This document shows positions 7,805-15,648 of a DNA stretch of 46,054 bases, one piece after another. The DNA lies in the NCBI GenBank assembly GCA_030532305.1, contig JAUNLJ010000014.1, positions 1 through 46,054 on the forward strand, written 5' to 3'. Each line of letters begins with the position of its first letter. The stretch's first letter is position 1. This DNA is from Tissierellia bacterium (lineage in GTDB: Bacteria; Bacillota; Clostridia; Tissierellales; Peptoniphilaceae). Both the position numbers and the translations under genes were made by a program. Under the pieces are notes generated by a model. The model made no database searches, had not been told where the DNA came from, and saw only the letters and a list, made by a program, of their open reading frames with translations.

Positions 7805-10144
7805 CTAAAAAATACCTCGATTCCAATGGCCCTTGGTATGCCCCTCTTTTTGAAAATGGTCATTTAGGTCTTTTAAGCTGGCCGTCTGACCAGACAGGGC
7901 CTGGGCAAAGGCCTCAATAATCCCCTCCACATCCTCCTCTTGGAAGTGAAAATCCAAAAGAAGGCTTTGGGGGCCCATCCTCAAGAGGTCTTCTAGCTCT
8001 CCCCCTAGGTAGGTGGGAAGGCTGTTATAAAGGCTACTTATGTCCTCCCGTCTTACAATAGGAAAATAAGCCCCTCGTCCATCCCTTAGGCCATAGCCCT
8101 CCCTAAAGTTGCAAGTCTTGCAAGGTCTAGGGGCCTGGCATTTTTTTATAAGGGCCATGGGGCAGTGCTTAAGGGTCATTAATTTTTGGTAACCATAGAC
8201 TGGGATATGCCCCAGCTGGCCAAAGTCCCTATAAAAGGCCGCCAGCTGCTGGTGGTGGTTTTCCAGAGACAGGGTGAATTCCCCTGCCTCCTCTAAAAGC
8301 CGGCTAAGACTCCAGCCATTAAAGATGTTAAAACCACTGCCCAGATGAAGGGGGTAGGCCCCCTTAAAGTGGACCATCTGGCCATAGTTTGCTACTAAAA
8401 GACCATCTGGCCGCCTGGCTAGCTTTCTTAGGGCAGCCTCCACCCTCTGGTGGGGGACCCCCAGGTCCAAGGACAGGTAAAAGTCCCCGGGGTAGTCCTT
8501 TAAAAAGTCTGCCGCCGCTTCTAAATCCTCTAGCTGGGAATAATAGACCCGGCCTAGGCGGCCTAGGTCCAAGCGTTTTAAAAGAGCCAGGGAGTCCACC
8601 CTTGCTGCCAAGACAGTCTCCCTGTTTTCTCTAGTGGGGGTCTCTCTATAAAAATTTAAGGAGGCCTTGCCAGGACGTTTGCCCTGGTAAAGGTCCTCAT
8701 AGGCTTTTAGGGCCTCCCGGCGGAGGTAGTTTAATTCTTTTATGGGAAGAAAAATATCCGCCTGCCCCCTAAAATCAAGGGTCAGGTCCTCCAAATAAAA
8801 AACAGAGGACCCAAATTTTTCCAGACTTTCCCTGATCCTCTCCTGGCTCAAGGGGGCCTTTTGGGCCTTTTGAACAGGGAGACTCCCTTCTACCTCCACC
8901 TGCCTCTTTCCTTTTAAGAGAAGGCGAGGGACCTGGCCTACTTCTAGGGTCAGGTGGCCTTTTAGGGGAAGGGTCCCCTCCTGTTTTTTTAGGTCCTTTG
9001 CCACTTGGTCTAGCTGGTCTTGGGAAATAATCCGCCTAATCTCACTTCTGTTTAGGGGCCTAAAGGGGAGGTTTAGATTGTGAAGGCCTTCCCTGAGATC
9101 CCCTTCTAGTTTGTGGGTCTTTTTTCTTTCCCGGGGCAGGGAAAATTCTAAAAGGTCCCCCTTCCTTAGGTCTTCCTCTAAAAGAAGCTGGATCCTTTTT
9201 CCCCTAATGTCTCTGACCTTGCCCACCCTAAGGCCCCGGTTGTCTGGCCGGTGGACCGAGGCATAGGACTCGCCAAAGTCTCCAAAACTTAGGCCCTGGG
9301 TAAAGCCCCTATTAAAGGCCTGGGCCATATCTTGACTGCTATAGGTCTTTCCATCAAGGGCTCTGCGATAGTTCCTTGTAATGGCAGCCACATAGGCCGG
9401 GCTCTTCATCCGGCCCTCTAGCTTGAGGCTATAAACCCCTGCCTGGGCCCAGTCAGAGAGCCTATCAATGGTATTTAGGTCCTTAGGCGAAAGCATATAG
9501 CCCTGGCCCAGGACCTTTTCTTCCCCCCTCTTAAGGATGTCATAGGGCTTCCGGCAGGGCTGGGCACAGGCCCCCCGGTTGCCGGACCGGCCACCAATAA
9601 AGGAGGACATAAGGCACTGGCCGGAGATGGCCACACAAAGGGCCCCATGGGCAAAAACCTCCACCTCCAGGCTGGTCTTTCGGGCTATTTTTTCTATTTG
9701 GTCTAGGGGCGTTTCCCGGGCCACCACCACCCGGCTAAAACCCAGGTCCTCTAAAAATTTGGCCCCTTCTAGGTCCATAACTGTCATTTGGGTGGACCCG
9801 TGAAGGTCTAGGTCGGGAAAGTTCTGCCGGATAAGCTGGGCCAGCCCCAAGTCCTGAACAATGACGGCATCTACCCCCACTCGGTAGAGGTCATGGACAT
9901 AGGCTAGGGCCTCTTCCATCTCTTCCTCTCCAATGAGGATATTGGTCGCCACATGGACCCCTACCTGGTGGATATGGGCATAGGTCACCGCCTCTTCTAT
10001 CTCTTCTAGGCTAAAGTTACTGGCAGAGGCCCGGGCTGAAAAGGCCTTGCCCCCCAAATAGATGGCATCGGCGCCACTAGCTACCCCGGCATAAAAAGCC
10101 TCTAGGGATCCTGCCGGCGCCAAGAGTTCTTTAATCTGACCCAA
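7805..10144 (-). CDS. U32 family peptidase (RlhA/YegQ-like, with DUF3656)
   Basis: The 779-residue protein begins KELLAPAGSLEAFYAGVASG and carries the U32 signature region EVFAHGALCVAISGQCLMSS, followed by GNRGACAQPCRKPY. Family members act in prephenate-dependent 23S rRNA hydroxylation (RlhA) or tRNA hydroxylation (TrhP), and the cysteines here fit an iron-sulfur site. The C-terminal half fits the DUF3656/collagenase-like extension of long U32 proteins. A late Cys cluster has KHCPMALIKKC and CKTC. Which RNA is modified cannot be told from sequence. The start is a TTG at 10144 behind a GGAGAGG box lying in the end of zapA, three bases downstream of its stop. Confidence 0.93.
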   Translation of the reverse strand: MGQIKELLAPAGSLEAFYAGVASGADAIYLGGKAFSARASASNFSLEEIEEAVTYAHIHQVGVHVATNILIGEEEMEEALAYVHDLYRVGVDAVIVQDLGLAQLIRQNFPDLDLHGSTQMTVMDLEGAKFLEDLGFSRVVVARETPLDQIEKIARKTSLEVEVFAHGALCVAISGQCLMSSFIGGRSGNRGACAQPCRKPYDILKRGEEKVLGQGYMLSPKDLNTIDRLSDWAQAGVYSLKLEGRMKSPAYVAAITRNYRRALDGKTYSSQDMAQAFNRGFTQGLSFGDFGESYASVHRPDNRGLRVGKVRDIRGKRIQLLLEEDLRKGDLLEFSLPRERKKTHKLEGDLREGLHNLNLPFRPLNRSEIRRIISQDQLDQVAKDLKKQEGTLPLKGHLTLEVGQVPRLLLKGKRQVEVEGSLPVQKAQKAPLSQERIRESLEKFGSSVFYLEDLTLDFRGQADIFLPIKELNYLRREALKAYEDLYQGKRPGKASLNFYRETPTRENRETVLAARVDSLALLKRLDLGRLGRVYYSQLEDLEAAADFLKDYPGDFYLSLDLGVPHQRVEAALRKLARRPDGLLVANYGQMVHFKGAYPLHLGSGFNIFNGWSLSRLLEEAGEFTLSLENHHQQLAAFYRDFGQLGHIPVYGYQKLMTLKHCPMALIKKCQAPRPCKTCNFREGYGLRDGRGAYFPIVRREDISSLYNSLPTYLGGELEDLLRMGPQSLLLDFHFQEEDVEGIIEAFAQALSGQTASLKDLNDHFQKEGHTKGHWNRGIF

Positions 10145-10147
10145 AAA

Positions 10148-10696
10148 TTAGTCCTCTCCTCTCAATAGTGAAATCTCCTTCTGCAGGTCCGTTAGCTGCA
10201 ATTGGTCCTGGTAATTCTTTTCTTCCAGGGCCTCCTTCCCCTTAAGAAGGTCTTCTTTTTCTTGGGCTAGCTGGCTACACTGGGCCCTTAGCTCTTGGGC
10301 TTCTGTCCTCGCTTTTTCTAAGTCCCTTGCCAGCCGGTCCCTTTCTTCAGATAAATCCTTCCCCCGTTTTTCATAGCGCTGGAGCCGGTCCTTAAGTTCT
10401 TTATTACTGGTCTCTAGGCCCTCCAGCTGGTCCAGGGTCTCTTTGGCCTTCTCCTGGTCTTGGGAATAGGTGGAGATATTTTGAATCTTCTCCTCCGTCT
10501 TATGCCTCTCATCTAAAAGGTTTAGGGCCGTCAAAATGAGACCATCTAATTGGCTAAGCCGGTAGTTTCTGGCGTAGGTCTCCTTGATCTGGCTGTTTAG
10601 CTCTTCTGCAAGGGTCCGTATATAGTCTGGGTCATCGTGGCCCACCACATAAAAGTTTAGGCCATCTATTTTCACTTGGACACGTTTTGGATTCAT
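10148..10696 (-). CDS. zapA: Cell division protein ZapA with long coiled-coil tail
   Basis: ZapA binds and bundles FtsZ at the division ring. The N-terminal 90 residues fit the family: VQVKIDGLNFYVVGHDDPDYIRTLAEELN, then LILTALNLLDERHK. Typical ZapA proteins are about 85-110 residues. Here a further 90 residues of charged heptad-like coiled coil follow (residues about 90-180, rich in E, K, L and Q), a form common in Clostridia. It lies between pheT and the U32 gene with gaps of 12 and 3 bases, so it is part of the pheS operon. Confidence 0.93.
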   Translation of the reverse strand: MNPKRVQVKIDGLNFYVVGHDDPDYIRTLAEELNSQIKETYARNYRLSQLDGLILTALNLLDERHKTEEKIQNISTYSQDQEKAKETLDQLEGLETSNKELKDRLQRYEKRGKDLSEERDRLARDLEKARTEAQELRAQCSQLAQEKEDLLKGKEALEEKNYQDQLQLTDLQKEISLLRGED

Positions 10697-10708
10697 CCTA
10701 ACCCTCCA

Positions 10709-13102
10709 TTATTTTCTTAATTGGCCAGCAAATCTCTCTTCTAGTTTAGAAATAATTCCCTGTGTAAGCTCTTCTACTTCCTCTTCCACTAGGGTCCGGT
10801 CTGGAGCCCTAAAGACAAGGGAGAAGGCCACAGATTTCTTTCCTTCTTCTACTTGGTCTCCTGTATAGACGTCAAAAATCTTCACCACTTCTAAGAGGTC
10901 TCCCCCAAATTCCTGGCAAAGGTCTAATATGGCCTGGACTTCTAGGTCCTTGTCCAGGATCACAGCCAGGTCTCTTTCCATGGTGGGGTACTTGGCAATG
11001 GGTTGGTAGGTCTTGTTTAAGTCGGCTAGGGCCACCATCTTAGAAAAGTCCAATTCCCCTAAGAAGACCCTTTGGCGAATATCTTCAGACTTGGCTACCT
11101 TGGGATGGAGCTGGCCAAAGACACCTAGGTCCTCTCCACCGGCCTCTATCCGGGCACACTGACCCCTGTGGAAAAGGGCCTTGTCCCTTTCCTTAACAAA
11201 GCGAAGGTCCTGGATCCCCAGCTGGTCACAGATCTTTGTAATGACTTCCTTAAGGAAGTAGAAGTCCTCTTGCCCATAAAAACCAAGGGCCAACTTTAGG
11301 CTTTCCTTGGGCAGGGCCTCCTCATCCTTTTCCAGGCTAAAGACATTTCCAAACTCATAGCCATAGACAGACCCTATCCGGTAGGAAATATTTCTTTGTA
11401 GGACGTCTAACATATTGGGCAGGAGGGTAGACCGCATGACAGAATATTCTTCCCCCAAGGGGTTCTTGATTGCCACCACCCGTTTTAAGGGAGAGTCTTC
11501 AGGTAGCTTCAAACGGTCAAAGGCCCCCGGGCTCATAAAGGAATAGGTCATAAATTCACTAAAGCCAGCCATAAGAAGGACTTCCTTGGCTAGGCCTTCC
11601 ATGTTTCTTTCCTTGCCCCGGCCTCCGCGAGTTAGTTCACCTGCTAAGGGCTTGGGTTCGATATTATGGTAGTTATAGAGCCTGGCCACTTCTTCTGCTA
11701 TATCCTGCCAAAGGCTTAGGTCTTGCCGGTTGGTTGGGATCTGGCTGACCAAAACACCTTCCTTTGTTAGCTCTGTCTTGATTTCAAGACTATTTAACAT
11801 GGCCTCCATGTCTTTTCCCGAAATCTCGGTCCCTAAAAGACCATTAATTCGGTCCACAGACGCCTCAATGGTCCAGGGCTTAAGGGGCCGGGGGTACTTG
11901 TCAATGGCCCCCTTGACCAATTTGCCGCATCCAATTTCTTCTGCCAACTGGCAAACCCGGTCCACAGCCAGCTTAGCCCTTTCTGGGTCTAGGCCCTTTT
12001 CAAAACGAGCAGAGGCTTCTGTCCGAAGGCCCAAACGCTTAGAGGTCTTCCGAACCTGGCTCTTCATAAAGTGGGCCCCCTCAAATAGGACCCGGGTGGT
12101 CCCTTCTGTGACTTCAGAATCCAGGCCGCCCATGATGCCTGCTAGGCCGATGGTCTCCTTCCCATCAGCAATAATAATATCTTCCCCTGAAAGGGTCCTC
12201 TCTACCCCGTCTAGGGTGGTGAAAACTTCCCCTTCCCCAGCCTCTTTAACCACAATCCTTTGGTCCTTTAACTTGTCTAGGTCATAGGCGTGGAGGGGCT
12301 GGCCCACTTCTAACATGACATAGTTGGTTAAGTCCACTACATTGTTAATGGGCCTAACACCTGCAGCCATTAGGTCATTTTGCATCCATTGGGGAGAGGG
12401 TTTGATCTCAATATCCTCTAAAACCCGGCCATAGAAACGGCTGGCCTTGTCAGTCTGGATCTCAATCCCCCCTACTAGGTCCTGGATTTGGGAAGGACTT
12501 TCTTCCTTTAAGCTCATTTTGGGCCTAGATAGTTCCGTCCCGATACTGGCTGCTGTTTCTAGGGCCATTCCCAAGATAGATAGGCAGTCTGGCCGGTTGG
12601 GGGTGATCTCTAGCTCAATGACCTCTTGGTCTAATTCTAGAACCTTAGCAAAGTCCTGGCCTGGTTCTCCCTCTTCCATAATATAAATCCCGTCCCTAAA
12701 TTCCTTAGGAATGACAGAAATAGGAAAGCCCATCTCTTCTAGGGAACAGAGCATCCCATGGCTCATAACCCCCCTAAAATCGCTGGTCTTGATGTGGAAG
12801 TCCCCTGCCAAAACAGCCCCGTCTAGGGCCACAGGGACATAGGCCCCTTCAAAGACATTGGTGGCCCCTGTCACGATAACTTGCCTGGCGTCCCCCACAT
12901 TGACATGGCAGACCACCAGCCGGTCGGCATTGGGATGGCTCTCAATTTTTTCAATCTGCCCAACCACAACCCCCTGGATGCCTTGGTCCCTTTCCATAAT
13001 GGATTCCACATGGGACCCGGAGGCTGTAATGGCATCGGCAATTTCTCTTACGGACTTGTCTGTATTTATATATTTTTTTAACCAAGCAATGGGTAATAGC
13101 AT
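10709..13102 (-). CDS. pheT: Phenylalanyl-tRNA synthetase beta subunit
   Basis: PheT pairs with PheS as an alpha2-beta2 enzyme that charges tRNA-Phe. The 797-residue product has the full bacterial architecture. The N-terminal tRNA-binding OB fold covers about residues 40-150 (VVVGQIEKIESHPNADRL). B3/B4 editing and B5 domains follow in the middle (VRPINNVVDLTNYVMLEVGQ; PNRQDLSLWQDIAEEVARLY). A catalytic-like core precedes the C-terminal ferredoxin-fold anticodon-binding domain (YPTMERDLAVILD). The ATG has a GGAGG box. It lies 10 bases after pheS. Confidence 0.98.
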   Translation of the reverse strand: MLLPIAWLKKYINTDKSVREIADAITASGSHVESIMERDQGIQGVVVGQIEKIESHPNADRLVVCHVNVGDARQVIVTGATNVFEGAYVPVALDGAVLAGDFHIKTSDFRGVMSHGMLCSLEEMGFPISVIPKEFRDGIYIMEEGEPGQDFAKVLELDQEVIELEITPNRPDCLSILGMALETAASIGTELSRPKMSLKEESPSQIQDLVGGIEIQTDKASRFYGRVLEDIEIKPSPQWMQNDLMAAGVRPINNVVDLTNYVMLEVGQPLHAYDLDKLKDQRIVVKEAGEGEVFTTLDGVERTLSGEDIIIADGKETIGLAGIMGGLDSEVTEGTTRVLFEGAHFMKSQVRKTSKRLGLRTEASARFEKGLDPERAKLAVDRVCQLAEEIGCGKLVKGAIDKYPRPLKPWTIEASVDRINGLLGTEISGKDMEAMLNSLEIKTELTKEGVLVSQIPTNRQDLSLWQDIAEEVARLYNYHNIEPKPLAGELTRGGRGKERNMEGLAKEVLLMAGFSEFMTYSFMSPGAFDRLKLPEDSPLKRVVAIKNPLGEEYSVMRSTLLPNMLDVLQRNISYRIGSVYGYEFGNVFSLEKDEEALPKESLKLALGFYGQEDFYFLKEVITKICDQLGIQDLRFVKERDKALFHRGQCARIEAGGEDLGVFGQLHPKVAKSEDIRQRVFLGELDFSKMVALADLNKTYQPIAKYPTMERDLAVILDKDLEVQAILDLCQEFGGDLLEVVKIFDVYTGDQVEEGKKSVAFSLVFRAPDRTLVEEEVEELTQGIISKLEERFAGQLRK

Positions 13103-13112
13103 GTCTTCCTCC

Positions 13113-14135
13113 TTAGAACTGTCTTAAGAAACGGTCATCATTGCCAAAGAGTAGGCGGATATCCTTGATTCCATATTTTACCATGGCAATTCTGTCGATC
13201 CCAAGACCAAAGGCAAAGCCGGAATAGACGTCAGGGTCAATCCCACAATTTTTAAGGACATTGGGGTGGACCATGCCTGCCCCTAAAAGTTCTAGGCTCC
13301 AGCCTGTATAGTTGCAGACTTCACAGCCTGCCCCCTTACACTTCATACAGGTTACGTCTACCTCTGTAGACGGCTCTGTAAAGGGGAAATAGTGGGGTCT
13401 AAAACGGGTTTGCATTTCTTCCCCAAAGAATTCCTTAATGAAAACATTCAGGGTTTCTATCAGGTTGGCCATGGTTACTCCCTTGTCTACCACCAGACCT
13501 TCTAATTGGTGGAACATGGGAGAGTGGGTGTCATCCACATCGTCAGGCCTAAAGACCCGGCCAGAGGATACAATGCGTAAGGGGGCCCCCAAGTTCTTCA
13601 TGGCCCGGATTTGCATGGGAGAGGTGTGGGTCCTCAAAAGGGTGTCCTCATCAATGTAAAAGGTGTCACTTAGGTCCCTGGAGGGATGGTCTTTTGGAGA
13701 GTTTAGGGCATCAAAGTTGTTTTCCACAGACTCAATTTCTGGACCATCCACCACAGTAAAGCCCATTTCTATAAAGAGATTTTCCAATTCTTCCATGGTC
13801 TGTAAAAGAGGGTGGCGGTGACCCAGGCGGATGGTCTCCTTAGTAAGGGTTACATCTAAGTCCTCGGCCTCCATTTGTAGGTCGATCTTCTTTTCTTCTA
13901 AAAGGGCCTTCCTCTCTTCTAGGGCCTTTTCTAATTTTTCTCTTACCTCATTGGCCAAGGCCCCCATCTTGGGCCGCTCTTCCTTGGAGAGCTTGCCCAT
14001 GCCCCTAAGTATCTGGGTCATCTCCCCCTTTTTGCCAAAGTATTTTAGACGGATAGATTCAACTTCTTCCAAATGGTTTGCTTTTTCCAAGGCCTCAAGG
14101 GCTTGGTCATGTAAATTTTGCAGCTGTTCTCTCAT
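13113..14135 (-). CDS. pheS: Phenylalanyl-tRNA synthetase alpha subunit
   Basis: This is the catalytic alpha subunit, 340 residues, a normal length. Class II motifs are visible: motif 1 GFTVVDGPEIE, motif 2 region RPDDVDDTHSPMFHQLEG, and motif 3 region FGLGIDRIAMVKYGI. A Cys-rich segment CMKCKGAGCEVCNYTGW precedes LGAGMVHPNVL, as in many bacterial PheS. I start it at the ATG at 14135 because AAGGA lies nine bases upstream. An in-frame ATG at 14165 would lie at or before the transcription start predicted from the promoter at 14173-14201. No T-box leader fits in this short 5' region. It is the first gene of the nine-gene operon. Confidence 0.97.
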   Translation of the reverse strand: MREQLQNLHDQALEALEKANHLEEVESIRLKYFGKKGEMTQILRGMGKLSKEERPKMGALANEVREKLEKALEERKALLEEKKIDLQMEAEDLDVTLTKETIRLGHRHPLLQTMEELENLFIEMGFTVVDGPEIESVENNFDALNSPKDHPSRDLSDTFYIDEDTLLRTHTSPMQIRAMKNLGAPLRIVSSGRVFRPDDVDDTHSPMFHQLEGLVVDKGVTMANLIETLNVFIKEFFGEEMQTRFRPHYFPFTEPSTEVDVTCMKCKGAGCEVCNYTGWSLELLGAGMVHPNVLKNCGIDPDVYSGFAFGLGIDRIAMVKYGIKDIRLLFGNDDRFLRQF

Positions 14136-14172
14136 TTTTTCGTCCTTTCCCATCAGAGTTTTCAATCATTTC

Positions 14173-14201
14173 ATTATACCATGAAGGCCTTGAGCTTTCA
14201 A
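14173..14201 (-). promoter_or_regulatory. Promoter of the pheS-pheT operon
   Basis: The -35 box TTGAAA (14196-14201) and a perfect TATAAT -10 box (14173-14178) are 17 bases apart on the minus strand. The start point would be near 14166, giving a leader of about 30 bases. That is too short for a T-box or other riboswitch. Confidence 0.85.
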
Positions 14202-14274
14202 ACTTTGCAGCCCTTATCCTTAGGGCTTCCTGGCCATAGACCTCTTCCGCCTCCACTTTATTTTATAATTTACC

Positions 14275-14303
14275 TTGATTTAATATGTCTTCTATGGTAT
14301 TCT
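14275..14303 (+). promoter_or_regulatory. Promoter of tRNA-Cys
   Basis: TTGATT (14275-14280), a 17-base spacer and TATTCT (14298-14303) lie about 30 bases ahead of the tRNA-Cys 5' end. This is the usual distance for a tRNA promoter. Confidence 0.6.
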
Positions 14304-14333
14304 AATATAGGTCGAGGGACCTAAACTATATAG

Positions 14334-14407
14334 GGCGACATAGCCAAGTGGTAAGGCGCGGGTCTGCAACACCCTTATCCCCAGTTCAAATCTGGGTGTC
14401 GCCTCCA
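14334..14407 (+). tRNA. tRNA-Cys(GCA)
   Basis: The gene is 74 bases with an encoded CCA. Acceptor arms GGCGACA and TGTCGCC pair perfectly. The discriminator is T, as required for cysteine identity. The anticodon GCA is at 14366-14368 in the loop CTGCAAC, and the T loop is GTTCAAATC. The gene is transcribed divergently from pheS. Confidence 0.96.
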
Positions 14408-14410
14408 GAA

Positions 14411-14446
14411 AAAAGCCAGGATTTTATCCTGGCTTTTTTATTTTTT
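14411..14446 (+). terminator. Intrinsic terminator of tRNA-Cys
   Basis: The arms AAAAGCCAGGAT and ATCCTGGCTTTT form a 12-base-pair stem with a three-base loop. They are followed by a long T-rich tail four bases after the tRNA 3' end. Confidence 0.92.
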
Positions 14447-14527
14447 AAAAGGGACCTAGAAGACCCCTAGGCCCTGGAGGCAAGATGGGAAACTTCTAGC
14501 CCCCTCCTTGGCCCTATCCAGACAAAT

Positions 14528-14562
14528 AAAAAGGCCTGCAAGCTCATAGCTTACAGGCTTTT
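14528..14562 (-). terminator. Intrinsic terminator of tRNA-Lys
   Basis: Read on the minus strand, GCCTGTAAGCT pairs over 11 positions (one G-T pair) with AGCTTGCAGGC around an ATG loop, and a run of T follows. It abuts the tRNA-Lys 3' end directly. Confidence 0.9.
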
Positions 14563-14638
14563 TGGTGCGCCTTCAGGGATTCGAACCCTGGACCCACTGC
14601 TTAAGAGGCAGTTGCTCTACCAACTGAGCTAAAGGCAC
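14563..14638 (-). tRNA. tRNA-Lys(CTT)
   Basis: The gene is 76 bases with an encoded CCA. Acceptor arm GTGCCTT pairs with AAGGCGC (one G-T pair). The D arm has AGCTCAGTTGGTAGAGC. The anticodon stem ACTGC/GCAGT encloses CTCTTAA, so the anticodon is CTT. The T arm is CAGGG-TTCGAAT-CCCTG. It is convergent with tRNA-Cys. Confidence 0.96.
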
Positions 14639-14660
14639 AAGTCTTATCACGATAAATTAT

Positions 14661-14689
14661 ATTATACTAGGTCTTAGGGGATTTGTCCA
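14661..14689 (-). promoter_or_regulatory. Promoter of tRNA-Lys
   Basis: TGGACA (14684-14689) and TATAAT (14661-14666) are 17 bases apart on the minus strand, about 23 bases ahead of the tRNA 5' end. Confidence 0.75.
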
Positions 14690-14768
14690 GAACTTTTTAC
14701 ATGGTTTTTTCAAAAATCTAATCTTTTTTTGAACTAACCCTTAAGTCCTGCCCTTATGTTAGGGATTT

Positions 14769-14805
14769 ATTATAACATAGGCCAGCTGAAAAAATAAAGG
14801 CCTAT
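14769..14805 (-). promoter_or_regulatory. Extended -10 element next to an inverted repeat
   Basis: On the minus strand TGTTATAAT (14769-14777) is a full extended -10. It directly abuts the inverted repeat ATAGGCC-15 bases-GGCCTAT (14777-14805), which would overlap the missing -35. It could be a repressor-controlled second start upstream of tRNA-Lys or the start of a small RNA. No coding region follows it. The rest of 14690-14916 shows no gene. Confidence 0.35.
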
Positions 14806-14916
14806 TTCAAAAAATTTACAGATTTCTCCAGGCTCCCCTCCAAAAGACCAGGTCCAAGGGGCCCACTTAAGAAAAAGGATATAGGGGGAGGCCCTTTAAT
14901 CCTTCAGGCTAAAAAA

Positions 14917-15387
14917 TCACTGGCCATTAATAGGTACATAGATCTTTCTCTTGTCTGTGCGCATGACAATATTTGTCTCTATGCTAGAAATGTTTTTGTT
15001 TTGCAGGAGGGTGTTAATGATAAAATTCCGATATTCATCCATATCTGCTGCAATAATCTTTAGCATAAAGTCTTTGTTCCCTGTAATGGTATAACATTCT
15101 TGGACCTGGGGATAGGAATGGATATTTTCTAAAAAGAGGTCAAAATTTTCCCTGGTTAAGGGGGTTAGGTTGACTAAGACAAAGGCTTGAACCTTCATGC
15201 CCACCTTCTCTTCATCTACCAAGGTGGCAAATTGCTTAATATAACCCTCTTCTCTTAAGTTTTTTGTTCTGACCAAGCAAGCCGAGGGAGACAAGCCTAT
15301 TTTTTTAGAAAGTTCCAAGTTGGAAATAGAGGAATCTTTTTGCAGTTCCCTTAAAATATGCTCATCATACTGATCTAACTTTCCCAT
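14917..15387 (-). CDS. Lrp/AsnC family transcriptional regulator
   Basis: The 156-residue protein has an N-terminal helix-turn-helix (residues about 5-55, LDQYDEHILRELQKDSSISN, then LSKKIGLSPSACLVRTKNLREEGYI) and a C-terminal RAM/AsnC ligand-binding domain (VQAFVLVNLTP; VQECYTITGNKDFMLKIIA). Members sense amino acids and form dimers to octamers. I start it at 15387, since GGAGGT lies eight bases upstream. A longer frame from 15414 has no ribosome binding site. It is divergent from pepA across 261 bases, so regulation of pepA or of itself is possible, but the ligand and targets are not visible in the sequence. Confidence 0.93.
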   Translation of the reverse strand: MGKLDQYDEHILRELQKDSSISNLELSKKIGLSPSACLVRTKNLREEGYIKQFATLVDEEKVGMKVQAFVLVNLTPLTRENFDLFLENIHSYPQVQECYTITGNKDFMLKIIAADMDEYRNFIINTLLQNKNISSIETNIVMRTDKRKIYVPINGQ

Positions 15388-15432
15388 TCGCTTTACCTCC
15401 ATAAATCGGTACATTATATTTTGATCACCCTT

Positions 15433-15461
15433 ATTTTAATATACAAAATTCTGTAAGTCAA
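15433..15461 (-). promoter_or_regulatory. Promoter of the Lrp-type regulator
   Basis: TTGACT (15456-15461), a 17-base spacer and TAAAAT (15433-15438) lie on the minus strand about 45 bases ahead of the start codon. The A/T-rich stretch 15440-15510 could hold operator sites, but no clear repeat was found. Confidence 0.65.
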
Positions 15462-15648
15462 CTGTAATTTTTATATCTATTTTTATTTTTCTTTTTTCAA
15501 AACTTAAAATTTTTTATCCATCCTTTGCCTTCCTTTTAGGCCCCCTTCCCTGGGGCCCTGTTTATTTTTCCCTTTTTTCGGATATACATGTCTTATCTAT
15601 CGTGTTTGTTAGTCATTTAATAGACTAAGCTTATTATAAGGAGGACTT

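Noticed and set aside
11730..12287. 185-residue plus-strand frame opposite pheT
   Set aside because: It is antisense to conserved pheT sequence, is rich in Ser/Arg/Pro as shadows are, and has no start signals.
14136..14330. T-box leader for pheS
   Set aside because: The consensus promoter leaves only about 30 bases of leader, and no T-box core (AGGGTGGNACCGCG-like) is present.
15440..15510. Operator repeats between the Lrp-type gene and pepA
   Set aside because: The region is A/T-rich and tempting, but no inverted or direct repeat stood out above chance.
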